Source of the DNA: JAGQVA01 sp041391725 | Lineage (GTDB): Bacteria; Bacteroidota; Bacteroidia; J057 | DNA length: 64,000 nucleotides | NCBI GenBank assembly: GCA_041391725.1 | Contig: JAWKNL010000024.1 | Span: forward strand, 1-64,000 | Direction: 5' to 3' | In this document: positions 37,501 to 46,518 of the stretch, piece by piece | Numbering within the stretch: position 1 is the stretch's first letter | Layout of the letters: each line of letters starts with the position of its first letter | The notes under the pieces: generated by a model | Seen by the model: only the letters and a program-made list of their open reading frames with translations | Database searches by the model: none | Told to the model about the DNA's origin: nothing | Program-made: the position numbers and the translations under genes

Positions 37501-39092
37501 CCTCACCCGAAAACGAAGCCCATTCCCATGACAGCCGGAAAGTACCGGTACTTCTCACCTCGGTATTTATTATCGCTGTCTGCGGTATTTTATACGAATT
37601 GCTGATCAGCAGTATTTCCAGCTACTTTCAGGGAAGCAGCATCTTACATTTTTCTATAGTCATTGGTTTGTTTCTCTCTTTTATGGGGGTAGGCTCTTAT
37701 CTCACCCGATTTTTGAATAATAACCTCCTCACCTGGTTTATCTTTTTCGAAATCCTGCTGAGTATTGCCGGTGGGTTCTCCACCTTCATCCTCTATTTTG
37801 CATTTTCACTTACCCCCTATTTTTATGGAGTAGCTTTTATCCTCATCGCCTTTCTGGGTACGATGATCGGCCTCGAAATCCCTATTCTCACCCGTATCGT
37901 CAGGGATTATGAAAGCATGAAAGATGCCATGGCCAAAGTCCTTTCTTTTGATTATCTGGGCGCATTACTGGCTTCTGTCGTATTTCCGCTGGTATTGTTG
38001 CCGAGCCTGGGACTGATGCGAACGGCCTTTCTTATTGGCATGTTGAATCTTGTGGTTGCGATTCTCAATATATGGCTTTTTAGAAAGGAACTAAACAACT
38101 ACCGTCAGCAGCTTGTACTGAGCGGAATCGTCATGTTTGCCCTGGCAGGAGGATTTGCAGGTTCCTTCGCAATCACAGGTTTTTTTGAGCGATTTTTGTA
38201 TCAGGACGAAATCATGCTCTCGCGCCAATCGGCGTATCAGCAGATTGTAGTTACCAAATGGAATCAGGATATTCGTTTGTTTATCGATGGTAATCTTCAG
38301 TTTTCTTCGCGGGACGAATACCGCTATCACGAGCCGTTGATCCATGTTCCCATGATTGCCGCACAAAACAGAAGCCACATACTGGTACTGGGGGGCGGAG
38401 ACGGGCTAGCCGTGCGGGAAATTCTTAAATATAAGGACGTAAAAACTATTGACCTGGTGGACCTCGACCCGGAAATGACTCATCTCGGAAAACACCACCC
38501 CGTCATTGTACGCCTCAATGACAGTTCGCTCAATCATCCTTCCGTTCATATCCACAACCTCGATGCGTACAAGTTTGTGGAAGAAAGTTCTGATTTTTAC
38601 GATGTGGTAATTATCGATTTGCCTGATCCCAACAACACCGGACTGGGAAAACTATACTCAAAAGAGTTCTATTTTCTGCTTCAAAAACGCCTCGCTACCG
38701 GAGGTGTGGTGGTCACGCAGTCAACCTCGCCATATTATGCGCAAAAAGCATTCTGGTGCATTCACCATACGCTAGAAAGCATTTTTCCCTATGCATCCGC
38801 CTATCAGGTGTATGTCCCCACATTTGGCCAGTGGGGATTTAATATGGCAGTCCGCTATCCCGAAAATTTTTCGGCGGATATGGGCGATTTTGATCCCAAA
38901 ATCGAAGAAAAGGTAAAAAAACACCTCGATTCTGTTGGTGGAGAAATGAATTTACGATATCTCAATCCAGAAACCGTTTCAGCGTTGTTTACATTTGACG
39001 GAGATACAAAAGAAATCGAAACGGAGATAAACAGGCTTGACAACCAGGCCCTGATCAGGTATTATGAAAAAAGCTGGAACGAATGGCGGTGA
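37497..39092 (+). CDS. Membrane-anchored spermidine synthase-like (aminopropyltransferase) protein
   Basis: The start is GTG at 37497, overlapping the M48 stop (GTGA). The product is 531 residues. The N-terminal ~220 residues hold about seven membrane helices (VFIIAVCGILYELLIS, FSIVIGLFLSFMGVGSYL, ...). The C-terminal part is the aminopropyltransferase fold with ILVLGGGDGLAVREILKY, DLVDLDPEMTHLG, VIIDLPDPNNTGLGKLYSKEFY and SPYYAQKAFWCIHHTL. Membrane-fused versions are widespread, but their substrates are less certain than for cytosolic SpeE. The active-site aspartates (LVDLDPE, IIDLPDP) are present. It closes the DUF4286, PrcB-like, M48 operon. Confidence 0.9.
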   Translation: MTSPENEAHSHDSRKVPVLLTSVFIIAVCGILYELLISSISSYFQGSSILHFSIVIGLFLSFMGVGSYLTRFLNNNLLTWFIFFEILLSIAGGFSTFILYFAFSLTPYFYGVAFILIAFLGTMIGLEIPILTRIVRDYESMKDAMAKVLSFDYLGALLASVVFPLVLLPSLGLMRTAFLIGMLNLVVAILNIWLFRKELNNYRQQLVLSGIVMFALAGGFAGSFAITGFFERFLYQDEIMLSRQSAYQQIVVTKWNQDIRLFIDGNLQFSSRDEYRYHEPLIHVPMIAAQNRSHILVLGGGDGLAVREILKYKDVKTIDLVDLDPEMTHLGKHHPVIVRLNDSSLNHPSVHIHNLDAYKFVEESSDFYDVVIIDLPDPNNTGLGKLYSKEFYFLLQKRLATGGVVVTQSTSPYYAQKAFWCIHHTLESIFPYASAYQVYVPTFGQWGFNMAVRYPENFSADMGDFDPKIEEKVKKHLDSVGGEMNLRYLNPETVSALFTFDGDTKEIETEINRLDNQALIRYYEKSWNEWR

Positions 39093-39263
39093 AATAATAA
39101 AAAATGTTTGGCGTACCGGTCATTTTTACCGAAATTAAGGATTATTGATTCAAAAATTACTTTATTCGTAATAATATATGCCCTTGCTCAGTTGTAAAGC
39201 CTCATTCGGGATTTATTTCTGAACTCCTTGTATCGACGTTGAGACTCATGGCCCAAACCTGTA

Positions 39264-40628
39264 ATGCCCGAAAGCATGGATTTACGCGCTATTTATTCCC
39301 TTATGTTAAGGGATAAGTTTCGTGATGAGGAGATTGACAAACTCGCCCAGGAAGCTGAAGAACAGATCAGATACTCCATCCGGTTTTTGATGGAAGATCT
39401 GGAGAAAATGGGATTTTCATCTTCCTATGCCAAACTTACCGCTATTCAGATAGCTCCCAAGCCTATTATATATTCGCTGATCATCCGAAACAGAATTATG
39501 GACGATCCGGTTTTTGTACCCGATTTTCCGGATAACCTTTACGGTATCAGACAAAAACAGGCTTTCCTGAAGTTGCAGTATCAGCTTCTTGCCCCTGAGT
39601 TTACGGCCTTTCTGTTTGACCAGATCATAGATGAATATAATTCTCAAAATGAAGAGACAGCAGTCAAAAAACTGATTGATTTTGCCCGGACTAACCTTAT
39701 TGTTCATCCAGATCTTTACCTTGAAAAAATTCAGCGACTACTGACTCTCGTACTTGAAAATAGCACTGTACCAGACGCGCTCTTGGATCAGCACGGTCTT
39801 CAGCCGCTTCGCCTGTTGGTTCCGTTGATCGAGCTTCACAAAAAAGCCCGATCATCTGTTCAGGAAATTACAGACCTCCTTTACACTGTATCTGATGTAC
39901 TTACCAATGAGCAGATCGCGAGCAATGCCTTCAATAATGGAAAGTTTTCACAACAGGAATTCCCCCGGCCCGTGGATTTTATTGATTCACTGTCAGGAAC
40001 CACTTATCAGGAAAAAGACGCTGCATTAAGTACTGTGGCGAGAGGCATCCTGAGAAATCAGGGACTGCTGATGGTGGCAGTAAGTCAGTACATGATCCTG
40101 CGCTCGCCTATATATTTTGACAGGGTAAGTGAAACCTTCGGTTTACTGCGCAAACCCGGTGGCACGACGGTCAGGCAAATCCTGACCCAAACCCCCCGTA
40201 TGGTCCAGCTCATCCGTTTTTTTGAGTTGGTAGTGCGGGCAGGAGATGATATTGGCGATCTGGAAATAGACAGAAAAGCGCAGGCCCCCAATGCCATCCT
40301 GCTTGGAAAGGAAGGTTTTGAAAACCTGCTCATGGCTTCAGGCATTTCAGAAGAATTAACTTTCAGAAAAGCCTTTTTGCGCCTTTTTGATCAGGCAGTC
40401 AACGGGATTACCCCTAAAGAAAAACTTTTGAGCGAGTTGAAGGAACTGAAGGCAAATGGAATCCTTCACCTGGGAATCAAAACAGATTTCAGCAACCTCG
40501 ATGACAGTCATTTACTGGCCAAAATTCTGAATGAAGTGGCTTATGGAGCCATATTCAACACGGTTTATAATGATGTGGATGCTGAAAATATGGGAAATCA
40601 ACTCTCCGGTACTCCGGTTTATTATTAG
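39264..40628 (+). CDS. Unrecognised mostly helical protein, operon partner of cytochrome P450
   Basis: The product is 454 residues, or 450 from the alternative ATG at 39276 (preceded by gaaag). It has no signal peptide and no clear membrane segment. Predicted structure is almost all helix, with many Leu/Ile repeats. Two acidic stretches stand out: FLFDQIIDEYNSQNEE near 115-130 and FFELVVRAGDDIGDLEIDR near 325-345. The second is loosely like the metal-binding DDxxSxxxE element of class I terpene synthases, but the match is degenerate and I do not assign that function. It lies three bases from the P450 start, so the two are surely co-transcribed. It may supply or modify the P450 substrate. No homologue family is recognised. 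Confidence 0.6.
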   Translation: MPESMDLRAIYSLMLRDKFRDEEIDKLAQEAEEQIRYSIRFLMEDLEKMGFSSSYAKLTAIQIAPKPIIYSLIIRNRIMDDPVFVPDFPDNLYGIRQKQAFLKLQYQLLAPEFTAFLFDQIIDEYNSQNEETAVKKLIDFARTNLIVHPDLYLEKIQRLLTLVLENSTVPDALLDQHGLQPLRLLVPLIELHKKARSSVQEITDLLYTVSDVLTNEQIASNAFNNGKFSQQEFPRPVDFIDSLSGTTYQEKDAALSTVARGILRNQGLLMVAVSQYMILRSPIYFDRVSETFGLLRKPGGTTVRQILTQTPRMVQLIRFFELVVRAGDDIGDLEIDRKAQAPNAILLGKEGFENLLMASGISEELTFRKAFLRLFDQAVNGITPKEKLLSELKELKANGILHLGIKTDFSNLDDSHLLAKILNEVAYGAIFNTVYNDVDAENMGNQLSGTPVYY

Positions 40629-40631
40629 TCT

Positions 40632-42026
40632 ATGGAACTATCCTCTGCCCCCCCCAGTCAGGTAAAAGACAAGCCGAAAGCCCGTATCAAAGGCCCCCGG
40701 GGTTTTCCGCTATTAGGTGTTCTTCCCGGTCTGATAAAAAATCCTTTTGAATACCTCGTCAAAACCGGGCGCAAATACAAAGGCATTGTAAGATTGCCGG
40801 TACTGGGTATTAATTTGTATTTGGTATCCGAGCCTGAGGATGTAAAGCAGATTCTGGCCACCAACCAGCGAAACTATTGGAAAGGCCCGATGCTGGGGCG
40901 TGCAAAGTTTTTGCTTGGCAATGGGATTGCCACAAGTGAAGGGGCTACCTGGCGAAACCAGCGAAGGTTGATGCAGCCGGCATTCTCACATCAAAAAATT
41001 GCCAATCTCTCTGGTGATGTGACTGGCCGCATTGGTAACATGCTTGAGGCATGGGCTTCGGAAAATTCCGGAGAAAAAATTCTCCGGATTGATCAGGAAA
41101 TGCTTCGCCTTACCATGGAAATCTCAACCTATACTATGTTTGGCGAGAGTATGGATCCGGAAACGGCTCAAAATCTCGGAATGGCTGTAGGCAGGCTACA
41201 ACAACATCTGAACCACCGTGTTTTTACTTTTTTCCTTCCGGAAAAATTTCCGCTTCCGGGGGCGCGTACCGCTCAAAAAATACTAAAACAACTCGATGAT
41301 CTCGCCTATCGGCTTATCAGCGAAAGGCGTGAAAACCCCCGGCAAACCAATGATCTTCTCAATATCCTGCTTTCGGTGACAGATGAAGAAACGGGCGAAA
41401 AAATGGACGACACCCAGCTTCGCGATGAGATCATTACTCTTTTTGTAGCTGGTTATGATACCACGAGTATGGGCCTCGCCTGGGCATGGTATCTTTTGTC
41501 TCAACACCCTGAAATCGAGAAAAAATTTCACGAAGAAATAGATACTGTACTTCAGGGGCGTGTACCCGGATTCGAAGACTACCCTCGGCTTGAATATACA
41601 CGCCGCATCTTCCAGGAGGCACTCAGGTTCTACCCGCCCGTATGGATATTTTTCCGGACCAACTTTGCAGAAGATCTAATCGGTGAGTCTGTAATTCCCG
41701 AAAATTCGCCCATACTTTTATGTCCATACGTTGCGCACAGAAATCCTGAATTCTGGGAAACGCCGGAGGTTTTTAATCCGGATCATTTTCTTCCTGAAAA
41801 AATAGCAAACAGGCCCAAATATGCATATTTCCCCTTTGGCGGCGGTGGCAGACAGTGCATTGGCGAAGGATTTGCCTACATGAAGGCGATCTTTACCCTG
41901 GCTATGGTAGGTCAGAAATACAAACTGCGCGCATTACCCGAACATAAGGTTGTACCTCATTCTGCTCCCGGACTTCAGCCAAAGTACGGGATAAAAATGA
42001 AAGCCGAACCCAGAATTATTGTCTAA
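40632..42026 (+). CDS. Cytochrome P450
   Basis: The product is 464 residues, soluble (no N-terminal anchor), and of bacterial class. The I-helix motif is AGYDTTS (about 274-280), the K-helix ExxR is in RRIFQEALRFYPP, and the heme loop is FGGGGRQCIGEG with Cys409 as thiolate ligand. The opening KGPRGFPLLGVLPGLIKNPFEYLVKTGRKYKGIVRLPVLG resembles the CYP4/CYP102 relatives common in Bacteroidota, often fatty-acid or terpenoid oxidases. No reductase or ferredoxin is adjacent. It follows the 454-residue protein by three bases and overlaps the convergent PNGase F-like gene by four bases. Confidence 0.95.
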   Translation: MELSSAPPSQVKDKPKARIKGPRGFPLLGVLPGLIKNPFEYLVKTGRKYKGIVRLPVLGINLYLVSEPEDVKQILATNQRNYWKGPMLGRAKFLLGNGIATSEGATWRNQRRLMQPAFSHQKIANLSGDVTGRIGNMLEAWASENSGEKILRIDQEMLRLTMEISTYTMFGESMDPETAQNLGMAVGRLQQHLNHRVFTFFLPEKFPLPGARTAQKILKQLDDLAYRLISERRENPRQTNDLLNILLSVTDEETGEKMDDTQLRDEIITLFVAGYDTTSMGLAWAWYLLSQHPEIEKKFHEEIDTVLQGRVPGFEDYPRLEYTRRIFQEALRFYPPVWIFFRTNFAEDLIGESVIPENSPILLCPYVAHRNPEFWETPEVFNPDHFLPEKIANRPKYAYFPFGGGGRQCIGEGFAYMKAIFTLAMVGQKYKLRALPEHKVVPHSAPGLQPKYGIKMKAEPRIIV

Positions 42027-45000
42027 TAAATAATCTGTACCGGACGCACCATTACTCCGGAATCTGTCTTCAACCTTACCATATACACACCGGCACTCAG
42101 TCCCGGTGAAAGGGTGAAATTACCATCTCTGACCTGATACATCCTGTTCTGATATACCTTCATCCCAAGTGTATTAATTATCTCAATATCAATATTTTCG
42201 GTCTTCTTTAGTTTCACTTCCAGTTGAAAACTTCCGGTTGAAGGGTTGGGATAAATTTTCATATCGCCCGGAATTTCGGGTGCAGCAATCCGGGTTCCGG
42301 GGTCGCACGAAATTCCCTCAAAAGCCTGACCGATCACATATCCGATCGTAAATTGCTCGTATATATCCATACCAAAATCGGGGTTGTAGGTTTTTTTTAC
42401 CGAGCCGGTCGGGTTGTGCCACCTTACATATCCGATTCCGTCGTTATTGGCCCACCAGGAAATACCGTCGTTGCCATCTTCGGTATTAAAATAGTTGTCA
42501 TCCCGGAAATGAAAGATATAACATCCGTTGGTGAGGTTTAGTGTATCTCTGTAAGTGGTGTAGTTGGTAAGGTTATTTCTTTGAAAAACCACATTCCCGT
42601 CAACATCTGTTACGGAATAAGAATTTTCCCTTGCCGCTCCGTTTGTCCTCACTTCCAGATACATACCATTGAGAAACTGAGGTGTCACTTCAAATGGAAC
42701 CTCCATATAATCATTTTGAGGATATTGGTCAGTTCCTCCATTGGGATCGCTCAGCATGACATAAAATACAGGATTTGCCTGGTTTAACCCCGTCCAGTTA
42801 AACAAAGGCAGTTCAACCTCTGCTGTTTCCAGAAACTCAAGATTCCCTTCCCAGCGGTAATAACAGGGCATAAAGCCGTTTTTCACCCCGTAGGTAATCA
42901 GGAGTTTTGTCAGGGGAGTGGCGCCATTATTGCGGATCAGGATTTTGGGATTCGCACAAACAGGATTCCTGCGGCTGAATCTTTTGTCGTTGCTGGGCGA
43001 AAGTATATCTTCGACCGATGCCTCCAAATTAAAATTGGGTGGGCCGTAAGTCACCAGTTGTGCGCGAAGCACATAATTTCCTCCTGCGACGTATGGAGCA
43101 GGGTTTTGGATTCCATAGTCAATCACAACGGTATCTCCGGCATTGACCAGGGGGGTAAGTTCGTGATCGTAAAATGGCACTATCGCACCGGGGCACCACC
43201 CTGCACGGTCATACACCCAGGTTCCTCCCTGAGGATAAACAAAATTATCGGCGCATTCTTTCCATAGATTCCATATAAACTGTGTGGTTCCATTAATATC
43301 AAGACTGTGTTCTCTCGGACAAAACTCTGCGCAATTGTCGGTATTGTTTCCACCAAACCCGTGCCCGCTGGTCAGGGTTTTGATTCTCCACATAGCTCCG
43401 TTGGGGTCAAGATATTTGGTGACAGCTTTACCCTGGGTATCGTTGAAGAGAGAAGCATAGGAGAAACTACCGTCCCAGATATTTTCAATTTTTCTTACCG
43501 TTCGCGGAGGTGTTCCTTTAATCATTACAAACGTAAGATCCAGAAGCTCCTGATTGTTGCCCGCTTCAAGATTGACCCAGTCGTGAAGAATGGGCGCATA
43601 ATCCGTTACGTCAAAAATCCACCGCGTACCTTCGGGGCCCAGGTCAAGGTTGATCCCGTAAGGAGTGATATACCTTCCGATTTCATAACGCACAATATTG
43701 CTGAAATACTTATGATCATTGCGGTAGAGGATATTTTCGGGGGAAATAAAAGCCGAATCCGCCTTATTGCCCGCATCGTCATACACGAATGTATATCCAC
43801 CTGCTTCCCATACCAGAATGGTATCGGTAGGAATAGAAGGATGGTTGGGTGAATTGTCGGGTATAATATAAGAGCCGGAAGGATTATTGTACAAAATCAC
43901 CTGTGTAGGTGCATTCTGAAAAGAGTCGGTCGAGAGGGTTGTATTCAGCGAAGTGATAAATGTACCCTGTTCAAAAATTACATTTGGCCTGAATGCTGTT
44001 GCGGTGAGATTGCGTGTGTAATTATCTGCCGTCGCACGTTGCCAGCCGGGAGGTCCCTGAAGGCTTCCATTATAGCCATTGCCTGAAAGATCATAAGTGA
44101 CGAGTCCGGTTCCTTCGTCAAAAGGATAATAGCCGACAAGATTGGCATAGTCGGGATGAGAAGGATCGATGGTTCGGTTCATCCATTCGGCGATGGTAGA
44201 TGCAGAAATTGCTTTGTCCCATACTCTTACTTCGTCAATTTTTCCATTAAACCTTGTACCCGACCACTCGCCGATCTTAAAATCGTTGATGCCCGTATTG
44301 AGGGATACGGTTTTTTGCTGTACAAACTGGCCGTCGTAAAAAACTTTCGCAACCGATCCGTCAAAAGTGACACAGATATGGTGCCAACTGTTGAGACTCC
44401 CGGGAAGTGTTACATCAAAATCGGGAGTTCCCCACATCTGAAACCGCCAGAGATTAGTTGAAGTCATGGTACGGAAAGAGAAGTCAGCCCCTGTAGTACC
44501 AGTGCTGCCCGCCTGAAACACCCCTCCGCCATTAAAGGCCTCTGCATAGGCCCATGCTTCTATCGTGCGGGGACCCGCGCCGGTAATCTGGGGACCTGTG
44601 CCCAGATTTACGATATCTGATGCGCCGTCAAAATCAAGAAAGTAATCATTTCCCGATGTAGTCACACCTGCGGAAAAACCTGTATTATCTGATAAAACTG
44701 ACGCAGAGGAGCCCGGAAGAAGGTTTTCGTAAGTAAAATCCACCACCAGATTTGAAACCCCATCCCAGGTGAAAGTCTGATAAAAATTCAAATCATACCA
44801 GTTGGTATTGACCAGGGATGTGTTGAGGTGATATACTTCTGTGAAGCCATTTTTTTCATAGCTGGAAGAAGAGAGGGAATCCAGGGTAGTGTGTTTGAGC
44901 CTAAGGGTAAGATTGCGGGCTTCACTTCCGGGAATGTCAACAAATAGTTTGATTCCGGTGATATTGCCAGCAGAAAGGCCGGCGTTGGAAAGTTCGGCAG

Positions 45001-45532
45001 CAGTCCATAAAAACTGTGCTCTGCCCACCACATGCTGGGTTGAAAACGGATAGATTTCGGGAATAGATCCGGTGCCAATGGCTGCATTAGATAATGTCAG
45101 CGTATCGGTATATACGACAGCTTGCTGCAAATCCTGGTAGTAGGTAAAAACCGGAGAAGCGGTATAAGCCAGTGAGTCGGGAGTTCCTCCTGAAAAAAAG
45201 CGAAAGTTGGGATTGGATCGGGCGGTAGAATCCATGACACCGCTGGAATCTGTGATGAATGTATAGGTAAGATAATCCCATTCGCCGCAGGCGTAATTGT
45301 CCTGACTGGTTTTGGGATCGCATTTAAGCGTATAATACATCAGTATTTTTTCGTACTGTTGCCCGGCTGGTGGAAATTGAAAAGAACCTCTGTAGGGGGC
45401 AGAAAATCCGATTGGACTGGGGTCGTCAAAAGTAAAGGTCTGGACAAATACGGTATCGGAAGAAGATTGTGCCCAGGATGCAGCCGTACAAAACAGCATC
45501 ATCCCCAGGAAGGGTAAGTGGTGAATTTTCAT
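42023..45532 (-). CDS. Large secreted PNGase F-like protein with LamG domain and T9SS sorting domain
   Basis: The product is 1169 residues with a signal peptide (MKIHHLPFLGMMLFCTAASWAQ). The first ~90 residues and the part around 640-860 match the two halves of peptide-N-glycosidase F-type proteins: YEKILMYYTLKCDPKTSQD followed by NYACGEWDYLTYTFI, and CAEFCPREHSLDINGTTQ with WVYDRAGWCPG. Between them lies a LamG/concanavalin-like domain (about 300-500, DFDGASDIVNLGTGPQ, RTIEAWAYAEAFNGGG, WHHICVTFDG). The C-terminus is a sorting domain (KIYPNPSTGSFQLEV ... AGVYMVRLKTDSGV). PNGase F removes N-glycans from proteins. Insertion of a lectin-like domain between the halves is unusual. Catalytic residues cannot be confirmed here. 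Confidence 0.82.
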   Translation of the reverse strand: MKIHHLPFLGMMLFCTAASWAQSSSDTVFVQTFTFDDPSPIGFSAPYRGSFQFPPAGQQYEKILMYYTLKCDPKTSQDNYACGEWDYLTYTFITDSSGVMDSTARSNPNFRFFSGGTPDSLAYTASPVFTYYQDLQQAVVYTDTLTLSNAAIGTGSIPEIYPFSTQHVVGRAQFLWTAAELSNAGLSAGNITGIKLFVDIPGSEARNLTLRLKHTTLDSLSSSSYEKNGFTEVYHLNTSLVNTNWYDLNFYQTFTWDGVSNLVVDFTYENLLPGSSASVLSDNTGFSAGVTTSGNDYFLDFDGASDIVNLGTGPQITGAGPRTIEAWAYAEAFNGGGVFQAGSTGTTGADFSFRTMTSTNLWRFQMWGTPDFDVTLPGSLNSWHHICVTFDGSVAKVFYDGQFVQQKTVSLNTGINDFKIGEWSGTRFNGKIDEVRVWDKAISASTIAEWMNRTIDPSHPDYANLVGYYPFDEGTGLVTYDLSGNGYNGSLQGPPGWQRATADNYTRNLTATAFRPNVIFEQGTFITSLNTTLSTDSFQNAPTQVILYNNPSGSYIIPDNSPNHPSIPTDTILVWEAGGYTFVYDDAGNKADSAFISPENILYRNDHKYFSNIVRYEIGRYITPYGINLDLGPEGTRWIFDVTDYAPILHDWVNLEAGNNQELLDLTFVMIKGTPPRTVRKIENIWDGSFSYASLFNDTQGKAVTKYLDPNGAMWRIKTLTSGHGFGGNNTDNCAEFCPREHSLDINGTTQFIWNLWKECADNFVYPQGGTWVYDRAGWCPGAIVPFYDHELTPLVNAGDTVVIDYGIQNPAPYVAGGNYVLRAQLVTYGPPNFNLEASVEDILSPSNDKRFSRRNPVCANPKILIRNNGATPLTKLLITYGVKNGFMPCYYRWEGNLEFLETAEVELPLFNWTGLNQANPVFYVMLSDPNGGTDQYPQNDYMEVPFEVTPQFLNGMYLEVRTNGAARENSYSVTDVDGNVVFQRNNLTNYTTYRDTLNLTNGCYIFHFRDDNYFNTEDGNDGISWWANNDGIGYVRWHNPTGSVKKTYNPDFGMDIYEQFTIGYVIGQAFEGISCDPGTRIAAPEIPGDMKIYPNPSTGSFQLEVKLKKTENIDIEIINTLGMKVYQNRMYQVRDGNFTLSPGLSAGVYMVRLKTDSGVMVRPVQIIY

Positions 45533-45572
45533 GTGTCCGGGTTTTGGTAGTTTATTCGCTTAAATATACAAA

Positions 45573-46160
45573 TCAGCCGTGCACCTGCTCACTCTTTCCG
45601 TAGCGGGTAATCACGTCGGCTTCATATTCGAGAAACTCTTCCCATCGGCTGTCAACATCAATATTGGGACAAAGTTCATGCGCCATTTTAATAAACATGG
45701 TATAGTGTCTGGCCTCGGAGATCATAAGCTTGTGGTAAAACTGCGCAAGGTCTTCATCGTCAATATTTTCTGACAGAACCTTAAACCGCTCGCAACTGCG
45801 GGCTTCGATCATGGCTGCGAAAAGGAGTTTATCCGCAAGGCTTTGTTCGCGGCCTTTTCCTTTCTGGCGAATAAATTTTACCAGTTCATTCACATACGAA
45901 TCTTTGCGTTCTTTGCCCAGGTCATAACCTCTTTCCACAATTTTTTTGTGCACCATGCGAAAATGCCCCATTTCTTCCTGGGCGAGGTCGGCCATTTTTT
46001 CTACAAGGTCAGGGTATTCGGGGTACTGTACAATCAGAGAAATAGCGGTAGAAGCCGCTTTTTGCTCGCAGTATGCGTGATCTGTGAGGATTTCCTCAAT
46101 GTTTCTTTCAACAACATTTTTTACCCAATAAGGGTCGGTTTTCATTTTGAGTCGCAACAT
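45573..46160 (-). CDS. miaE: tRNA-(ms2io6A)-hydroxylase
   Basis: The 195-residue product is a ferritin-like di-iron enzyme that hydroxylates the isopentenyl side chain of 2-methylthio-N6-isopentenyladenosine at tRNA position 37. Iron ligands appear as HAYCEQKAAS, EEMGHFRMV, AAMIEARSCERF and SEARHYTMF, the characteristic E...ExxH spacing of MiaE. Intact and of family length. It is transcribed away from the T9SS malectin-like gene at 46519, with a 358 bp intergenic region upstream. Its stop is 41 bp after the T9SS gene start on the same strand. Confidence 0.93.
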   Translation of the reverse strand: MLRLKMKTDPYWVKNVVERNIEEILTDHAYCEQKAASTAISLIVQYPEYPDLVEKMADLAQEEMGHFRMVHKKIVERGYDLGKERKDSYVNELVKFIRQKGKGREQSLADKLLFAAMIEARSCERFKVLSENIDDEDLAQFYHKLMISEARHYTMFIKMAHELCPNIDVDSRWEEFLEYEADVITRYGKSEQVHG

Positions 46161-46328
46161 AACCTATGATCTGTGTGAGATTCTACACCGGAAAAATAAT
46201 ACTTGTGGCCGTGTCACCCAATGTCGGCTGTAAAAAAACTAATACAAATGTATCAAAAACCCTCTGAGGCTCAAAAGAAAACGATAGGCGTGAACATTCC
46301 GGTTTTTTTGATAAAAAAAGGCAGAAAT

Positions 46329-46365
46329 TTTACACAAAAATTTGTATGTTATATTTTTGTGTAAA
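46329..46365. promoter_or_regulatory. 13-bp inverted repeat with overlapping TATTTTTG box
   Basis: tttacacaaaaat (46329-46341) and atttttgtgtaaa (46353-46365) are perfect 13-bp arms with an 11-bp spacer. TATTTTTG, a Bacteroidota -7 box, lies at 46352-46359 on plus. This fits an operator of a dimeric regulator controlling miaE, the T9SS gene or both. The rest of the 358 bp region is strongly AT-rich with repeated tttcgta motifs and holds no further gene. Confidence 0.5.
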
Positions 46366-46518
46366 TTTTATTTTTCGTATATTGCATGAGATTTAAAATA
46401 CTATATTTCGTATTTAACAATAAATAACTGTAACAAAACGCAATGAAAGATTATTTGTAAATGTGTCGTGAATCTCCTTTTTTCTTGCGAATATTACACT
46501 AAATCCAACGCCAGAACT

